A stretch of DNA of 64,000 nucleotides from Lycocorax pyrrhopterus obiensis (GCA_014706295.1 JACSVZ010000004.1:9706465-9770464), one strand, 5' to 3'. Numbered from the stretch's first letter, positions 50,331 through 62,504 are shown. Notes: generated from the sequence alone by a model not told the origin. Translations and numbers: made by a program.

Positions 50331-50361
50331 TGGGGAGGGAGGGAGGGAGGGAGGGAAGGAG
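50331..50361 (+). repeat. (GGGA)n repeat, possible G-quadruplex
   Basis: About seven GGGA units (TGGGGAGGGAGGGAGGGAGG and on) give seven or more G-triplets spaced by one A. This fits the standard intramolecular G-quadruplex pattern. Confidence 0.9.
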
Positions 50362-50859
50362 GCAGTGGGGATGCTCTGACACTCCTGTCCAGGCAATGCC
50401 TGGCCACAAATTCTGCTCTGGTATTTCTGAAAGGCACCGAAGTGTGTCCTGTACACAGCTCATGTTCTCACTGCCTAATCAAGCACAAGGTCCAAGGTTG
50501 TGTGGAGATGATCTACAGGTCTGTGTCTGAGTTGTACCGCGTGCCCATTTCTGTTTTAGTTCCATAAATTAAGTCACTTTAGTTTTATACCTGTTAGAGG
50601 AAGTAATTTAGGTGCAGCAGGTCTCCGTGGCAGGAGCCAGGGGATGGTTTTGGGTCTAGCAAAGATTAATCTGTTCTCTTTAAGTGCTAATCCTTTCATC
50701 GAAGCTGACGTGAGAATCCTAAACACCTTTCTATTACACCTCATTACCCAGATACATAAATCTGGTCGGGAAAAATCGCCTTCCCGCAGTGGGAAGTGAT
50801 TCATTTTTGGTGTGAGCAGAGTCCATGCAGGTTTGACACGAGGTTTCAGCAAGGTAGCA

Positions 50860-51010
50860 GGAATTAAAGGGCACATCTTGGGCTGATGAGACATTTGGTT
50901 ATCAGGATGTTTAATGTCACAGTGTAAATAATCTCTCAGCACTCCATTAAATGTGAGGCTTCCAGGGCATGCAGCCATTGTTAATGATCACCTCCTAATC
51001 CTGACTTTCA
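50860..51010. other. Candidate conserved non-coding element (low confidence)
   Basis: Contains ATGTTTAATGTCACAGTG, CACTCCATTAAATGTGAGG, GCCATTGTTAATGATCACC and GTGTGCTAATTCAAGG. It is complex and free of recognised repeats. The evidence is motif density only. Confidence 0.2.
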
Positions 51011-53117
51011 CGGTGTGCTAATTCAAGGTCTCCCAGCGCTTTTTGCAGAGCACAACTATTTTCCAGTTAGGACTGCCCAAGGAAAGGGATGCTGGGCTGA
51101 AATGCACAATGAGAGGCCAGTAGGGGCAATGAATCCCTGTGGCCATTGCTCAGGGGTGCTTATTTACCCAACTTGAAAAATAAACCTGCTGCTGGGAGAA
51201 GGGGAAAAATCTTTTTCCAGGTTTAACCAGAAAGGAAGAGGAATGCACATTGCTAAAAGACAGAAATGTCTCCATTGCTGGTACAAAGCTGAGTCTAGGA
51301 GACCTTGATTTTTGGAAATACATTGAACTGCTCCTCTAATGGCTTAATTTTAGATGCTCTCAGCTCTCACAGTGAGGTTGGTTTTTTTTTTTTCTGTGGA
51401 GGGATTAAATAATTATGTAAAAACAAATTAAACCCAGCAAATATTTGCAGTGCTGTAATTTCTTGGGCAGTGCCATGACTGAAAGCAGTGCAACACTGGA
51501 AAAAAGCTGATAAATTATATTCATTTAAACTTGCAATTAAAGAAAAAACCCAAACCCTCTTCATTTGATTCTTGAAAGGGCTTCACACAGAGGCTCAAAA
51601 CTGTCAGCACACCCTGAGAGTGTTCTTTGCCATGCAGTGACAATTGTGGGGCCTTCCCTGATGAAAGAAGATGAGAACTTTATCCCCTCGTTGCACTAAG
51701 CTTCGACACTGCTTTTCACCGTTCAACAAGTCCAGCTCTTGCTGATGTGTGATATCAGGGCTGTGAAGGTGACCTCCCCTGACAGCAGCGCCAGGTGGAT
51801 GCTCCTGAGCACTGGGCTCTGCAGGTTTGCATAAGAAACTGCTTACTCCTGAGCCTGATTGCTGCCTGAGAGGTTTTATTTGGATGTTTGTCAGTTAATT
51901 TCTGTGCTTCATGTCTTTTAATTACTCAGATGATAAAGTAAATCTTTTACGATGTTCTAACGTGAAAGATAAAATCACTCTTTCAGCGCAGAGGTAGCAG
52001 CAATTTGCCAGCCCAGTTGCTGAGGTCTATCCTGGGGCTTGTGTCAGTGTGCTGTGAGGGGGTTTGTTTGCTGCTGGCCCTGCTGGCACAGAGACCTTGT
52101 CCTTCGCTGGGGCATCTAAAGGAAAGGGAGGAAGAAGAGCTCAGAGTCCATCTTGGATGAAGGCGCTCTTTCACGGATGCCAAAAGAAAGGGAATCTGCT
52201 GGCTTCATCTGCAACCCCCAGATTACCAAGGATGGGAAGGGATGATGATGATGAAGAAATGAAGATGCAGAGCCCATATGTTTTGAGTGCTTTGAACCAC
52301 AAGGAGTATCCTGGCTGATGCACAAAATGCTCATCAAGTACAGAAATGAAGCTTATTCAGGCAGTTGTCTTTCCAGGCCATCAGTCTGTGAGGGAAAGCT
52401 GTACCAAAGCTGGCCTCTGCCACTCAGTTATGCATTCCAGGGGGTTTATAAGCAGTATTTCCTTTAAAACATCAGTTCAGGCCAGCATGCCTGGAGTCTG
52501 CAATTCCTGATGGATATACAGCTGTTCTCTGGTTCCACTACTCTGGCCAGGTCTTGCTTATCTCTCCCCAGACACTCTGGGGAGACACAAAACCTATGTT
52601 AGTCTGAATGAAAATGTGCTGAGGGTGGTAAGAGTTTGCACTCCTGGCTTTTTCCAGCACAAGGTGCAGAAATGTCCTTTCGTGCTCTCCACAAACAGCA
52701 ACACTTGGAGGCTGCAGGAGTATGTGGAAGCAACATGGCTGTGTTTGCTCTCGCCTTATTTTTTTCCCTGAGGGATCTGCTTTTGGCTTTGCTAGAGATT
52801 GGTGTTAGGGCTACACGAATGCTCAAGCAGCTTCAGCTCTTAAAGGCTTTGGGAAGGATCTGGTTTTGGTAAGGATCTGCTTTGCTACAGGTATGAGCTC
52901 TCCATCCTTCCAGAGCAGCTGCTTAAACAAAACTCTGCTGATCAGGGACAGACCAAGTGCCTTGTTTGTTCACTAGTGATGAAACAGCTCTGCACAAATT
53001 CCCTCCTTACTGAGGTCCTGTCCTTCAGATTTGGCTGTGAAGGGTACGAGAAAAGCAAGTGGCTCTGAAGCAGACACGCCATCCTCTCACCTGTTGAATG
53101 TTGGATAAAGCAAAGGT

Positions 53118-53159
53118 GTATCTTCAAGGTCCCTTCCAACCCAAGCCACTCCATGATCC
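53118..53159 (+). repeat. CR1 LINE, extreme 3' tail fragment
   Basis: TATCTTCAAGGTCCCTTCCA followed by ACCCAAGCCACTCCATGATC is the CR1 3' terminus in sense orientation. Only about 42 bp is recognisable. Confidence 0.8.
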
Positions 53160-54600
53160 TTTGGCCTGGAGGCAAGGGAGCAACCTGGCTGGAAAGAGCA
53201 AAAGGCACCTAAAACTAGTAAGACCTGTATTTGTGAAATCACTCAATGTGGTGTTTTACAACAGCCCTGGGGACTTGGATCAGACGTGCCACAAAGTGCA
53301 GGACAGCCAGTCCAAGGGAGGGCAGCTGGAATATGGACGTGGACAAACACATCTCATATTGTTGGATCAGCAAAGACCTTAAATATTACATCCCCTGCAG
53401 TGTCTTACTGATACCTGCTGCTCAGGGGATCTGAGCTTCCAGGGTAGACCCAACGAGCCTTAGAGTGTGGCCTGGTTTTTATTCTAAAGGATGTGTAGCT
53501 CTGCACTGAGCAGGAGGCTGTCAGGACCCATTTCTTGGTGTCTGTGTTTGTTTGGACCAGACCAGAGGTGCCAGCACTGCGTGCGAGGCAGCAGGGATTA
53601 GGTTTCCATCCTGTGCTTATAGCATATGTGTCAAAACTGAGAAAAAACCATATCTATGTAGCAGGGACAAAGCACTGCTGACCAATTTCTCAGCCTTAGT
53701 GATGCTCGTCTGGAGTGAACAGAAAGTCCAGAATCAATAAAAAGCTTTATTTAGAAAGCCGAGGCCAGAGTAGGAAGAGCAAATGCTCTGCAAAAGGCAG
53801 AAAGGGGTAGACAGAGCAATTATGAAAGGCAGAAAATTACACTCACCCTTTAGAGACACAAATGGGGCGCTATGTCAGCATTTTAATCATCCATCCTATT
53901 TTCAGCACTGTGTTTGGATTAAAACCTCCCTCAATAATATGTCCTGGGTAAATAAGGCTGGGTCAGGGGCATATTTTCCTGCTCAGTGAGTGAAACAAAT
54001 AGAGAAAGATGTTTGTCACCTTTCGAGGAGAGCTTTTCCTAAGGAGGAGGAGGAGTGGGAGCTCTGAGCCTGCTCACAGGTAGTGTCTGTTGTGCACATT
54101 TCTCCCTCTGCCTTTTTTCCTTTCCTTTCTTTTTTTTTTCCTCCTCAAAGGATTTTTGAGCTTTTCTCTGCCACATACTCAGACGTGAGGCGTCCTTTCC
54201 GCAGGGGCAGAGGCAGGGCTGTGCTGCAGCCTCCAGCTCTGGTGACAGGTTGGATAACTCATGGCAGCTCCCAGGAGGCAAAGGTCATGTGAGGCTTGTG
54301 GGCTTCTAAAGCCAGCCCTGAAATCCTCCTTCCCTCACCTTGCAAAACACCCTCAGCTTTCCACCTCGACTGGGAAAAAAAAAAGGCAAAAGTGTTCTGC
54401 TGTAAAGGTGTGCTGTGCATTATAATCAGGAAAAATATATGGGCTGGGAGAGGAGCCATCACCTTGCTAAAATCTGGTCTGTGCAAGTGGAAAGCAAAGC
54501 CCTGCATGTGTCAGTCTGGGTAAACTTCATCTGCTGCCTCAAAGCTCCAGACTGCCATTCCCTGGTTCTTAGTGATGTATATCAAATAGAAATCGAGGAT
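53160..54600. other. Unique non-coding sequence, no gene recognised
   Basis: No gene was recognised. A pyrimidine-rich tract (TTCCTTTCCTTTC followed by a T-run) lies near 54116-54150. Confidence 0.5.
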
Positions 54601-55316
54601 ATCATGGAATGGTGTGGGTTGGAACGAACCTAAAAGCTCATCCAGTTCCAACCCTTCTGCCACGGGCAGGGACACTTCCCACTAGACCAGGTTGCTCAGA
54701 GCCCCATCCAGCCTGGCCTTGAACAGTTCCCGGGATCCAGGGGCAGCCACAGCTTCTCTGGGCAGCCTGTGCCAGGGCCTCAGCACCCTCACAATAAGGA
54801 ATTTCTTCCTAACATCTAATCCGATCCTGGCCTCTGGAAGTTTGAATTCATTGCCCCTTGTCCTGTCACTCCAGGCCCTTGTCAAAAGTCCTTCTTGTAG
54901 CCACCTTCAGGTACTGGGAGGCCACAGTTAGGTCACCCCTGAGCCTTCTCTTCTCCAGCCTGAACAATCCCAGTTCTCTCAGCCTTTCCTCAAGGAGAGC
55001 TGCTCCATCCCTCTGATCAACTTGGAGGCTTCCTCTGGACTCACTCCAACAGCTCCATGCCTTATCTGTGCTGGTACCCCAGATCTGGACACAGCACTGC
55101 AGGTGGGGTCACACTTGAGTGGGGCAGAGGGGCAGAATCCCCTCCCTCACCTGCTGCCCACCCTGCTTTGGATGCAGCCCAGGACAGAGGTGTTTTCTGG
55201 GATCCCAGTGCCCATTTCCAGGTCATGTTTGGCTTCTCACCAACCAACGCCCCCAAGTCCTTCTCCTCAGGGCTGCTCTCAGTCCATTCTCTGCCCAGCC
55301 TGTATTTGTGCTTGGA
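54601..55316 (-). repeat. CR1 LINE, minus strand, about 716 bp
   Basis: The plus strand starts with ATCATGGAATGGTGTGGGTT and passes through CAGAGCCCCATCCAGCCTGG, TTTCTTCCTAACATCTAATC, GAGCCTTCTCTTCTCCAGCC, CACTCCAACAGCTCCATGCC and GGATGCAGCCCAGGACAGAG. It ends at AGCCTGTATTTGTGCTTGGA. The 3' terminus is intact and the 5' end truncated. Relative to the 21672-22550 copy of the same subfamily, it carries an 11-base deletion in the coding part that breaks the frame. Positions 54800-55219 recur at 57315-57734 with a single base change. Confidence 0.96.
54682..54885 (-). pseudogene. CR1 ORF2 C-terminal remnant
   Basis: About 67 codons on the minus strand encode the CR1 polyprotein C-terminus: WSDRTRGNEFKL near residues 5-16, then HRLPREAVAAPGS, and the ending LDGALSNLV. 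The preceding coding sequence is out of frame because of the 11-base deletion, so this is a relic. The methionine at its start is not a genuine initiation codon for the family. Confidence 0.8.
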
Positions 55317-55341
55317 ACAAAGACAGCAGACCCAGATCAGC

Positions 55342-56010
55342 TGTCAGGGTTCTCACTCTCATGTGTTTGCCTGCAGGGGGAGGTACTTTGGGGGTTACTT
55401 GTGCACTCTGACATTACAGTGCTAAAGCAATGGTCAGCAGTGCCCGTGGAGGGGAGCAGCACTCCTCAGAGCTGCCTCAGGGAGAGCACCAGCAATGTCA
55501 CTGCAGTAATCACGCAAGGGCATGACTCCGCACACAAGGTGGAAAAGTGCAAAGCCTTTATTGTGCAGGAAAATATTCCCTAAATACCAGCACCCAACAG
55601 GATATCACATCACATAAACAGGAAAGATGTTCACCTCAGTGTCCCCCAATCACCTGGGGTAGTGCACGCACATTGCCTATTATGCCAACAAGTAAACAAT
55701 ACCCTATAAGGTCACAAACTACAATTATCATGTCTCACAGGCCCAACACTGTCCACAAACCCACAATCCTCTCTCAGCCCATCCCTGGTGACCTGGATGC
55801 ACTCCCAGGGTCACCTCCGGGCCCAGGAAAGAGGCTCTCTCTCCGGCCCTCAGGGCCTATCTCTCTTCCAGCACATAGTGCACCCCAACAATCGCCTCTT
55901 GAAAATTACTTTTTTCTTTTGTCTCCCCTAAAGCCCACGTCCATAAGCTCTGCTTACACACAGCACAGCAGACGGAGCTAACCATGGGAATGCAGCAAAA
56001 TGGGAAAACA
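55342..56010 (-). mobile_element. Likely ERV LTR, minus strand
   Basis: On the minus strand the segment would start TGTTTTCCC and end GAGAACCCTGACA, giving TG...CA ends. Inside is a TATA-like TATTTAG (55586-55580), then AATAAAGGC (55562-55554) about 20 bases later, followed by GCTTTGCACTTTTCCACC. The close spacing of TATA-like box and polyadenylation signal is like that of avian alpha/beta-retroviral LTRs. Both outer edges are followed by CAGC (55338-55341 and 56011-56014), a possible 4-bp target duplication. The right boundary is uncertain, and the family was not identified. No retroviral coding sequence is attached. Confidence 0.45.
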
Positions 56011-57198
56011 CAGCTAAAGCAGAGGACTTTCCTCTTGTAGCCCTCACTGGGGCCCCATCGTGGCTTATGCTCCATTATGGCCTAGTCTGGCATGTTTTGA
56101 ATAGCAGGAGGTTTTATTCAAACCTTTATTGACTGCAGTGTAAATCCTCTCTGACTGCTGCAGATATTTTTGAGATAAACAAAATGGAAGTGGATTTTGT
56201 TTAAATTAATTCCCCCAAGTGACTTAAGAAGTCACTCGAATCAGGATCAGTTTAATATTTTTATTTAAACAGCCACAAAAACTTTTGAGAAATGAGAGTT
56301 TAGGAAATGAAGAGCAATTTGTCTTGAATACCTCGAAGTCTAAGTTTCAAACTTAGTTTCTTCCAGTTCTTGATAAGCAGCCGCTCAGTGCAGTAAAACC
56401 ACTGGGAGCCTGGACTCTAAGGAATTGGTTTCTATTTTCCAGTCATCCTCAGCTTCTCTTTGCTCTGTGCAACTCCAGATAAGAACCTTAAGAGTTGTGG
56501 TTGTCCAAAGTGCATTTTGGGTGCTGTCACTATTTGAGAGTTTTCTTTTATACATGTAAATTTAGATTTCAAAAATCTGAATCATTGTCCTTTGGCCACG
56601 TTTTTCTGGAGCCCTGATTCATAATCTGTGTAAGAACTCAGTGTATAGATGTTCTTTCTGTGCAAGTTCTGGCTGGCTGCTTCCCCACAACAGAGTTCAC
56701 ACGTTTTGTTGCTGCAACTGCAGCCTGTCACATGGTGGTGGCTTTTGGCTGGGAACATGCAGAACAGCAGGAATGTGAACAAACAGCAGTGTTCTGGTAG
56801 TGAGAGCCTTTCAGACCAAGTTTCCTGTCCAGCTCCTGAAGGTGAGTTGTGTGGGCACGTGAAGAGGTCTGGGACTTACAGGTGGGGCCAGGGACCTCCT
56901 ATTTAGGTAGCAAAGGTTAGGCTGAGGTTGGTGGCTTGTTCCTTGGGAGGCCTGTTGCCCATAGATGTAGAATAACTCTTAGAAAAGTATCTTCTTGTAA
57001 TTAGCCGTAATTACAAGGGACCAAGCTTGTCTGCTTTTTAAACCAGCAGGAGTTCTCAGGAGTGGCTCTGTGGCCATGTGCCTCCTCCTCGCCAGCAATA
57101 AACCACCCGGCATTGAAACATCAGCTATGCATCCTCCCAGACTTGGAGAGGAGTTTGGGTTTGTCTTAGCTGAAGCACTGTAGTGTGGGGCTTTGCTT
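56011..57198. other. Unique non-coding sequence, no gene recognised
   Basis: No gene or repeat was recognised between the likely LTR and the composite CR1 segment. Confidence 0.5.
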
Positions 57199-57734
57199 TG
57201 CCAGGGCCTCAGCACCCTCGGGAACCGATGGGGATCAGCAGATCTTCACAGGAAAATCTGCCCAGCACCCGTTTGCGTTTGTCTGCCTTTAGCAAAAGCT
57301 ATCAAGTTAATGCTAATTTCTTCCTAACATCTAATCCGATCCTGGCCTCTGGAAGTTTGAATCCATTGCCCCTTGTCCTGTCACTCCAGGCCCTTGTCAA
57401 AAGTCCTTCTTGTAGCCACCTTCAGGTACTGGGAGGCCACAGTTAGGTCACCCCTGAGCCTTCTCTTCTCCAGCCTGAACAATCCCAGTTCTCTCAGCCT
57501 TTCCTCAAGGAGAGCTGCTCCATCCCTCTGATCAACTTGGAGGCTTCCTCTGGACTCACTCCAACAGCTCCATGCCTTATCTGTGCTGGTACCCCAGATC
57601 TGGACACAGCACTGCAGGTGGGGTCACACTTGAGTGGGGCAGAGGGGCAGAATCCCCTCCCTCACCTGCTGCCCACCCTGCTTTGGATGCAGCCCAGGAC
57701 AGAGGTGTTTTCTGGGATCCCAGTGCCCATTTCC
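57199..57734 (-). repeat. Composite: CR1 duplicate with 104-bp templated insert
   Basis: Positions 57199-57219 match 54770-54790 exactly. Positions 57315-57734 match 54800-55219 with one difference in 420 bp and no gap. Between them, 57216-57319 matches 60160-60263 with three differences in 104 bp. The left junction shares CCTC between both sources and the right junction shares AATTT. The nine CR1 bases 54791-54799 are replaced by the insert. This copy lacks the CR1 3' terminus and octamers, so it did not arise as a simple LINE insertion. Duplication at DNA level with template switching is the preferred explanation. An assembly error is not excluded. Confidence 0.9.
57216..57319 (+). repeat. 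104-bp block, copy within CR1 composite
   Basis: It begins CCTCGGGAACCGATGGGGAT, contains GCCCAGCACCCGTTTGCG and ends ATCAAGTTAATGCTAATTT. It is the same as 60160-60263 except at 57226, 57243 and one site in the TTTGCG/TTTGCA position. It interrupts CR1, so CR1 is not its original context. Confidence 0.95.
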
Positions 57735-60159
57735 TGCCTTCAGGATGCTCCCTCTGTCCTGGTACAGGAGTATGACCTTCAGTGGGTCACCTTAGAGAAG
57801 GTGAATTGGGCTGATGGACAGAGCAAAGCCTGAGGATAAGCCTGGGTCAGGATGAGGGGCAGCAGGTACAAGTCCATGTTGCTGTTAATGCCTTCCTGTC
57901 TGGGAGTTTAATGACAAAAGAAATGAAATATTCAGGAAAACCAGTGTGAGCTGGCGGAGCACTGAAGTGAGCCGTTGCTTGTGCTGTCCCACAATGTCAG
58001 AGTTAAGGAAATTGAGCCCCTCCTGTGCTCCTGAGCAAGGCATTTCCATCCAGCTGACCACTGCAGCATGTTCCTGCAACAAGCACCTGCCTCCCTGGTG
58101 CTGCCCAGACAGCATCATCCCGCTTTCCTGGTCACACCATAATGGGAATTGGGAACTCACTGTGGGAGGCATCACGTGTTTGCTCATGAGCTGCTTTAGT
58201 AATGGTACTTTTATTTTCAGATAATGTGTCCTAAATATTCAGTACACACATTCCTGCCATGAAAGACAACAGCAACAAAAAAATCTGAACAGCTGTTCCT
58301 TTGCTGTTCAGCAAAAAAAGAAAACCAAACTACAAAGCAGCACTCCAAGGTCATGTTATTCCTTTACACGGGGGAAATGAAGAGGCTTGAAACATTTTAG
58401 TGAGCTTGAGAACTTACTGTGGTGAGTTTTGGGATATGAGCTTTGCTGCCTTGAGATGAGAGTCTTGCTGAAGGACATGTAGCTATTGCTGCTTGAACTT
58501 CTCCACAGGAATCCAGGAGTTATGACCTGGCCCACCCAAACTGCAGAATGTCCTATAGCTATAGAGGATCCCAGAGGAGATCCCAGGAAAAGAGGGAATG
58601 TCCTCTGTCCCTCTCTGGATACAAGAGTAAGGCTTGTCTTAATATCACTCCTTTAAAAATCATTCACAACCTGTTTTCCATACAAAGCAATTGTGCCTCT
58701 TCACCTGACCTGTGCTAAGAGGGAAATTCAGCCTCTGGATTATGGGAGCAGTGATGCGTGCTCATTGAGACACGCTGTTCCTCAGACAGATGAGAGGTCC
58801 AGAAACGCTTCCCAGGTGTTTTAAAAACCTATCAGCCTTCCAGTGCCAGTTCTGAGAGCTGCTGAAGGGAGAAACTGCTCCAAGCAGTAGATTACAGAGG
58901 TGACACATGCAGCTATGGATTGAGTCAGCTCATCAGATGTTTCCTTGCAGCAGAGTGGGGAAAATGAAATCTGCTGTTTAACAGGTGACATGCAGTCCTT
59001 TGATGTCAGTCTGCCTTCTGCCCAGTGGGGAAATGCCCAAGAGGTTCAGTGCCCTGGCATACCTCAGTTTGCTTGACCTGCACCTGCTTCCGGGAGGGAA
59101 GGATCCAAGTCTGCTGCTGCATCTGCAGCAAACAAATGGTGCTCTCCCCAGCTGATAATTTCCCCGCCACAGCTGATTATGTGTCCTGTTGCTTTGCTTT
59201 TTCATAAAATTAGGGTATCAGGCTGCTTCTCAATCACTTTTATGCTGTGTGTTTGCTGCCAATGCTTCTGGCTCATCAGGAAGCCAGCCCTCCTAATACT
59301 CATTAGTGACCAGGAGAAAACCTCTCTGCCACTGCAGGCTTCTGTAGTCACCAGTCAGACAAAAAAAATACCACTTATTTGGTTTGGAGGAATCTGAAAT
59401 TCCCTTGGGGTAGATGAAAAGTTCAGTGGTTTGCTGAGATCAGAGTAAAGGTTGCTTTTGGGGTACAGGGAGTTTTGAAGTTGCGACAAGCTCTGTCTGC
59501 AAACCTCAGTGATTAAAAGAGGCATCCTATCAAGTCCTTTAGTCCTGTTGGGCTTTGGATGCTGACCATCCAAGGAGCATTAAGGGCAAGAGACATCTTG
59601 TGGTTTAGTTCAGAAGAACTGTGAGACACTGACTCTTGCCCATGTGTTACTTGATAATTTGTCTTCTCCAGGGCTTCTGGGCAGAAAAAGAGGGGTCAGC
59701 CTCTTTTCTGGGTGCAGGTGTTGCAGGAACAAACATGTGCAGTAAATGCAACACGCCTAAGACTCAGCCTGTGCACAGACCAGCTCTGAAATGCCTCTGC
59801 ACGGAGTCTGACAGTTCTCAGAAGCAAATATTTATTGGTGGCGATGAGTGGATCTTCACAGATTTCTGTCAAAAATTTATTCCAAAATGGTCATCTTGCA
59901 TATCATGTCCAGGTCCTCAGACTGGTCTATATGGGTTTATAAGAATTTCTGGGTAAAGATCACCCTTATGTAAACCTGTGGGGTCCTCCTGGTTTGAGCA
60001 TCGTTGTCCCTGTTGCCCAAATGGTGACACTTTGTACAGTGGAGATGTGGTTTGTACAGAGATGGGGTCTCATTTCTGAGCCCACCTGGGCAGAGAGGCT
60101 CTCACTGGAGTGGGCTTAATTGCTAAAAAAGATCCCCAGGGTTTACATTTGGAACAGTG
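57735..60159. other. Unique non-coding sequence, no gene recognised
   Basis: No gene or dispersed repeat was recognised between the composite segment and the second copy of the 104-bp block. Confidence 0.5.
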
Positions 60160-60263
60160 CCTCGGGAACTGATGGGGATCAGCAGAGCTTCACAGGAAAA
60201 TCTGCCCAGCACCCGTTTGCATTTGTCTGCCTTTAGCAAAAGCTATCAAGTTAATGCTAATTT
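60160..60263 (+). repeat. 104-bp block, probable source copy
   Basis: This copy continues on both sides into unique AT-rich sequence (GGAACAGTG before, AAATTCTCACTTAGGC after). It is therefore the more likely source of the block embedded in CR1 at 57216-57319. It resembles no repeat family I know. Confidence 0.9.
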
Positions 60264-62504
60264 AAATTCTCACTTAGGCATCTGTAGGTATAATTGCATA
60301 AAGCACTGTGCATTAAATTACATCCACACATGGATTTGGATTCAGAGTCTTCAGAAAGACTACATATGTTATCCTATTTCCAAAATACATTGGCCAAGGA
60401 AGACCCAGTGCTGTTATGCACTCCCTTTTTTCTTGGAAACATAATGATCTAACCTTACCCTGGGTCAATTATACCCTGGTACCAGCTCAATTCCCACAGC
60501 TCTCCCTTGTCACAGGGAAGCAGCGCCCTTAATATTTTATGAACCATTTTACTGATGGCTCCCAAGTCCATGGATTGCACAAGTTGGTCAGGGTGGGTAA
60601 ATAAAACCCACAAATTCAACAGAAGCTTAAATCTCAGTTGTAACATGCTGTAATTAATCACTACAGCTGTGTAATGCCTGGAACCAGGCAGGATCCTGAA
60701 GGCAAAGCCAGCCTGAAATCTGCATGGAAAGCGGAGCCAGAGGGTAAGTCTCACCTGCATGTACCTTGCTCTTAGGATGCCACAGTGGCTGGGGTTTTTA
60801 AAATTTTATTTTGCAAAGCGCAATCTTTAAAGTGTGCCTTTGAAGAGAAACAATTCCTGTCACTTGGACGGGATGCTGCTGGTGTGAACGTGTCCCTTGA
60901 TGGCACCAGCAGCATCCCAGCCTCCCTGCCAAGGGATGAGGAGCTCTGTCCCGTGACACAATTGAGTCTCAGGGGGACTTGTGTCTGCTGGGCCAAAATG
61001 CAAGGGGAAAGATCACTGTTGTCATTGGAAACTTCACAACTTTGTCCTTGAAAAATTGCTAATCCCTAGTTTTGGGTGTCACATAACTTCAGTGGCCTTC
61101 TGCTCAGCCTGTGCATGCTGCTCTCAGCGCTGAGCTGTCTTAACACTGCATTAATGTTTTCTCCTCTTTGTGCACGGGTAGAATTGAAATCCCTCTTGGG
61201 GAGGAAGCTTATTCTAAGTAAATTCCTAAACAATCAGCTGAAAAAACCCCTGAAATGTTATTTCACTTGGTTTACTACTCCCTGCCAAATGCATATGCAT
61301 GCCAGGCCTTGAGCCTGGTACTGGAGCAGAGCCTTGAACAAGGAATTGTCTACACAAGGCTTCTCCTTCAGTTCTGGGACCCAGTGCTGATTTCAGCCAA
61401 GTCTGGTAGGGAGCAGTGATCATAAATACACCATGTTTCTGTGTGGCTCATGAAAAATAAAGAGCAGGTTTGGCCCAAGGCAGGTGTTGTGGTACCAAGT
61501 CAGATCCTGTCTGCTTGGCTTGGGCTTTTGGGCTCTCTGGGGACTCTCTCGTGGAGGGCAGGAGTTCACGTTGCCAGCATCTCCGGCTGGGCTTCACTCC
61601 CAGACCCTCCATTAATGGATTTTGAGGGTTATCTGGCTTCACTGGCCAGAAATGCTCTGCTAAGCACATTCTCCTTCAATTCTTTCAGGTCCCATCAGGT
61701 TTCACAGCCTTATATATTTTTAAATCCTTTGGCATTTGAAACTCTGTTCCCTGGCAAGTCCTTTTTCTAAATCCCAGCTCCCCAGAAGGCCCAAGGGGAC
61801 AGTGTTTGCCAAGGGTGAAGCTGTTCTGGGTTTGTGGGTGGTGCCTTGTAGTGAACAGTGTGTTCAGAGATGCTCTGCTGGTTCTGCCTATCGCTTTAAC
61901 GGGGGAGGAGTGAAATGCGATATGATAAATCACTAAATCTTCACTTCTAAATGATGCCTGGGATGTAAACATTGTGTATAAACCCTCCTAAATGGTGTCA
62001 AATTTGTCTGCTATATTTCTTCCCTCCCACCCCACCACTGCTGCTCTAAGTATGATCTCTTAGTAGCTCAGTCTTGTTTTGTGTTTTGTTTGGATATTTA
62101 TGCCCTCTTTCCCCAAATCTCTGGGGGTTCATTTTAAAATTCTGATATTGATTTTTTTCTCGGTTTAAAAAAAACCCAACTAAATACACACACACCAAAA
62201 AAAAAGCAGGTGCCCACACATGGATCAGCCCTGAGTGGTACGGCAAGAGCAATGGCTGGAGAAGGTCTCTGCAAGGCTGAAAGGAGCATCCCATTTCCAC
62301 AGATGGCTTTTTTTTTTTTATAAATGTGTTATGGTGCTGGGAGGATCTGGAAAGAGCGCAAATCCCTCCTCCCAGGTTGGACGTCTTGTTCTTAAAAATG
62401 TGTTCTTTCAGCTCTTGGAGGGTATAGTTTTAGATTTATCCTTGCATCCTCCGGTCTTGGTGGTTCTGTTGGGTTTTTATTGACCTCCCTTCTCCTCCCT
62501 TTTC
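60264..62504. other. Unique non-coding sequence, no gene recognised
   Basis: No gene was recognised. Poly-A and poly-T runs occur at 62166-62175 and 62306-62318. Confidence 0.55.

Larger units (their letters stand above)
49803..53117. other. Unique non-coding sequence, no gene recognised
   Basis: No gene was recognised. A GGGA repeat at 50331-50361 and a TAAT-rich block at 50860-51010 are listed separately. Confidence 0.5.

Noticed and set aside
55022..55411. Plus-strand open frames of 100-150 codons that recur at 57537-57833 and, inverted, at 21838-22116
   Set aside because: These are antisense to the CR1 coding strand, and their similarity to each other comes from the shared LINE sequence.
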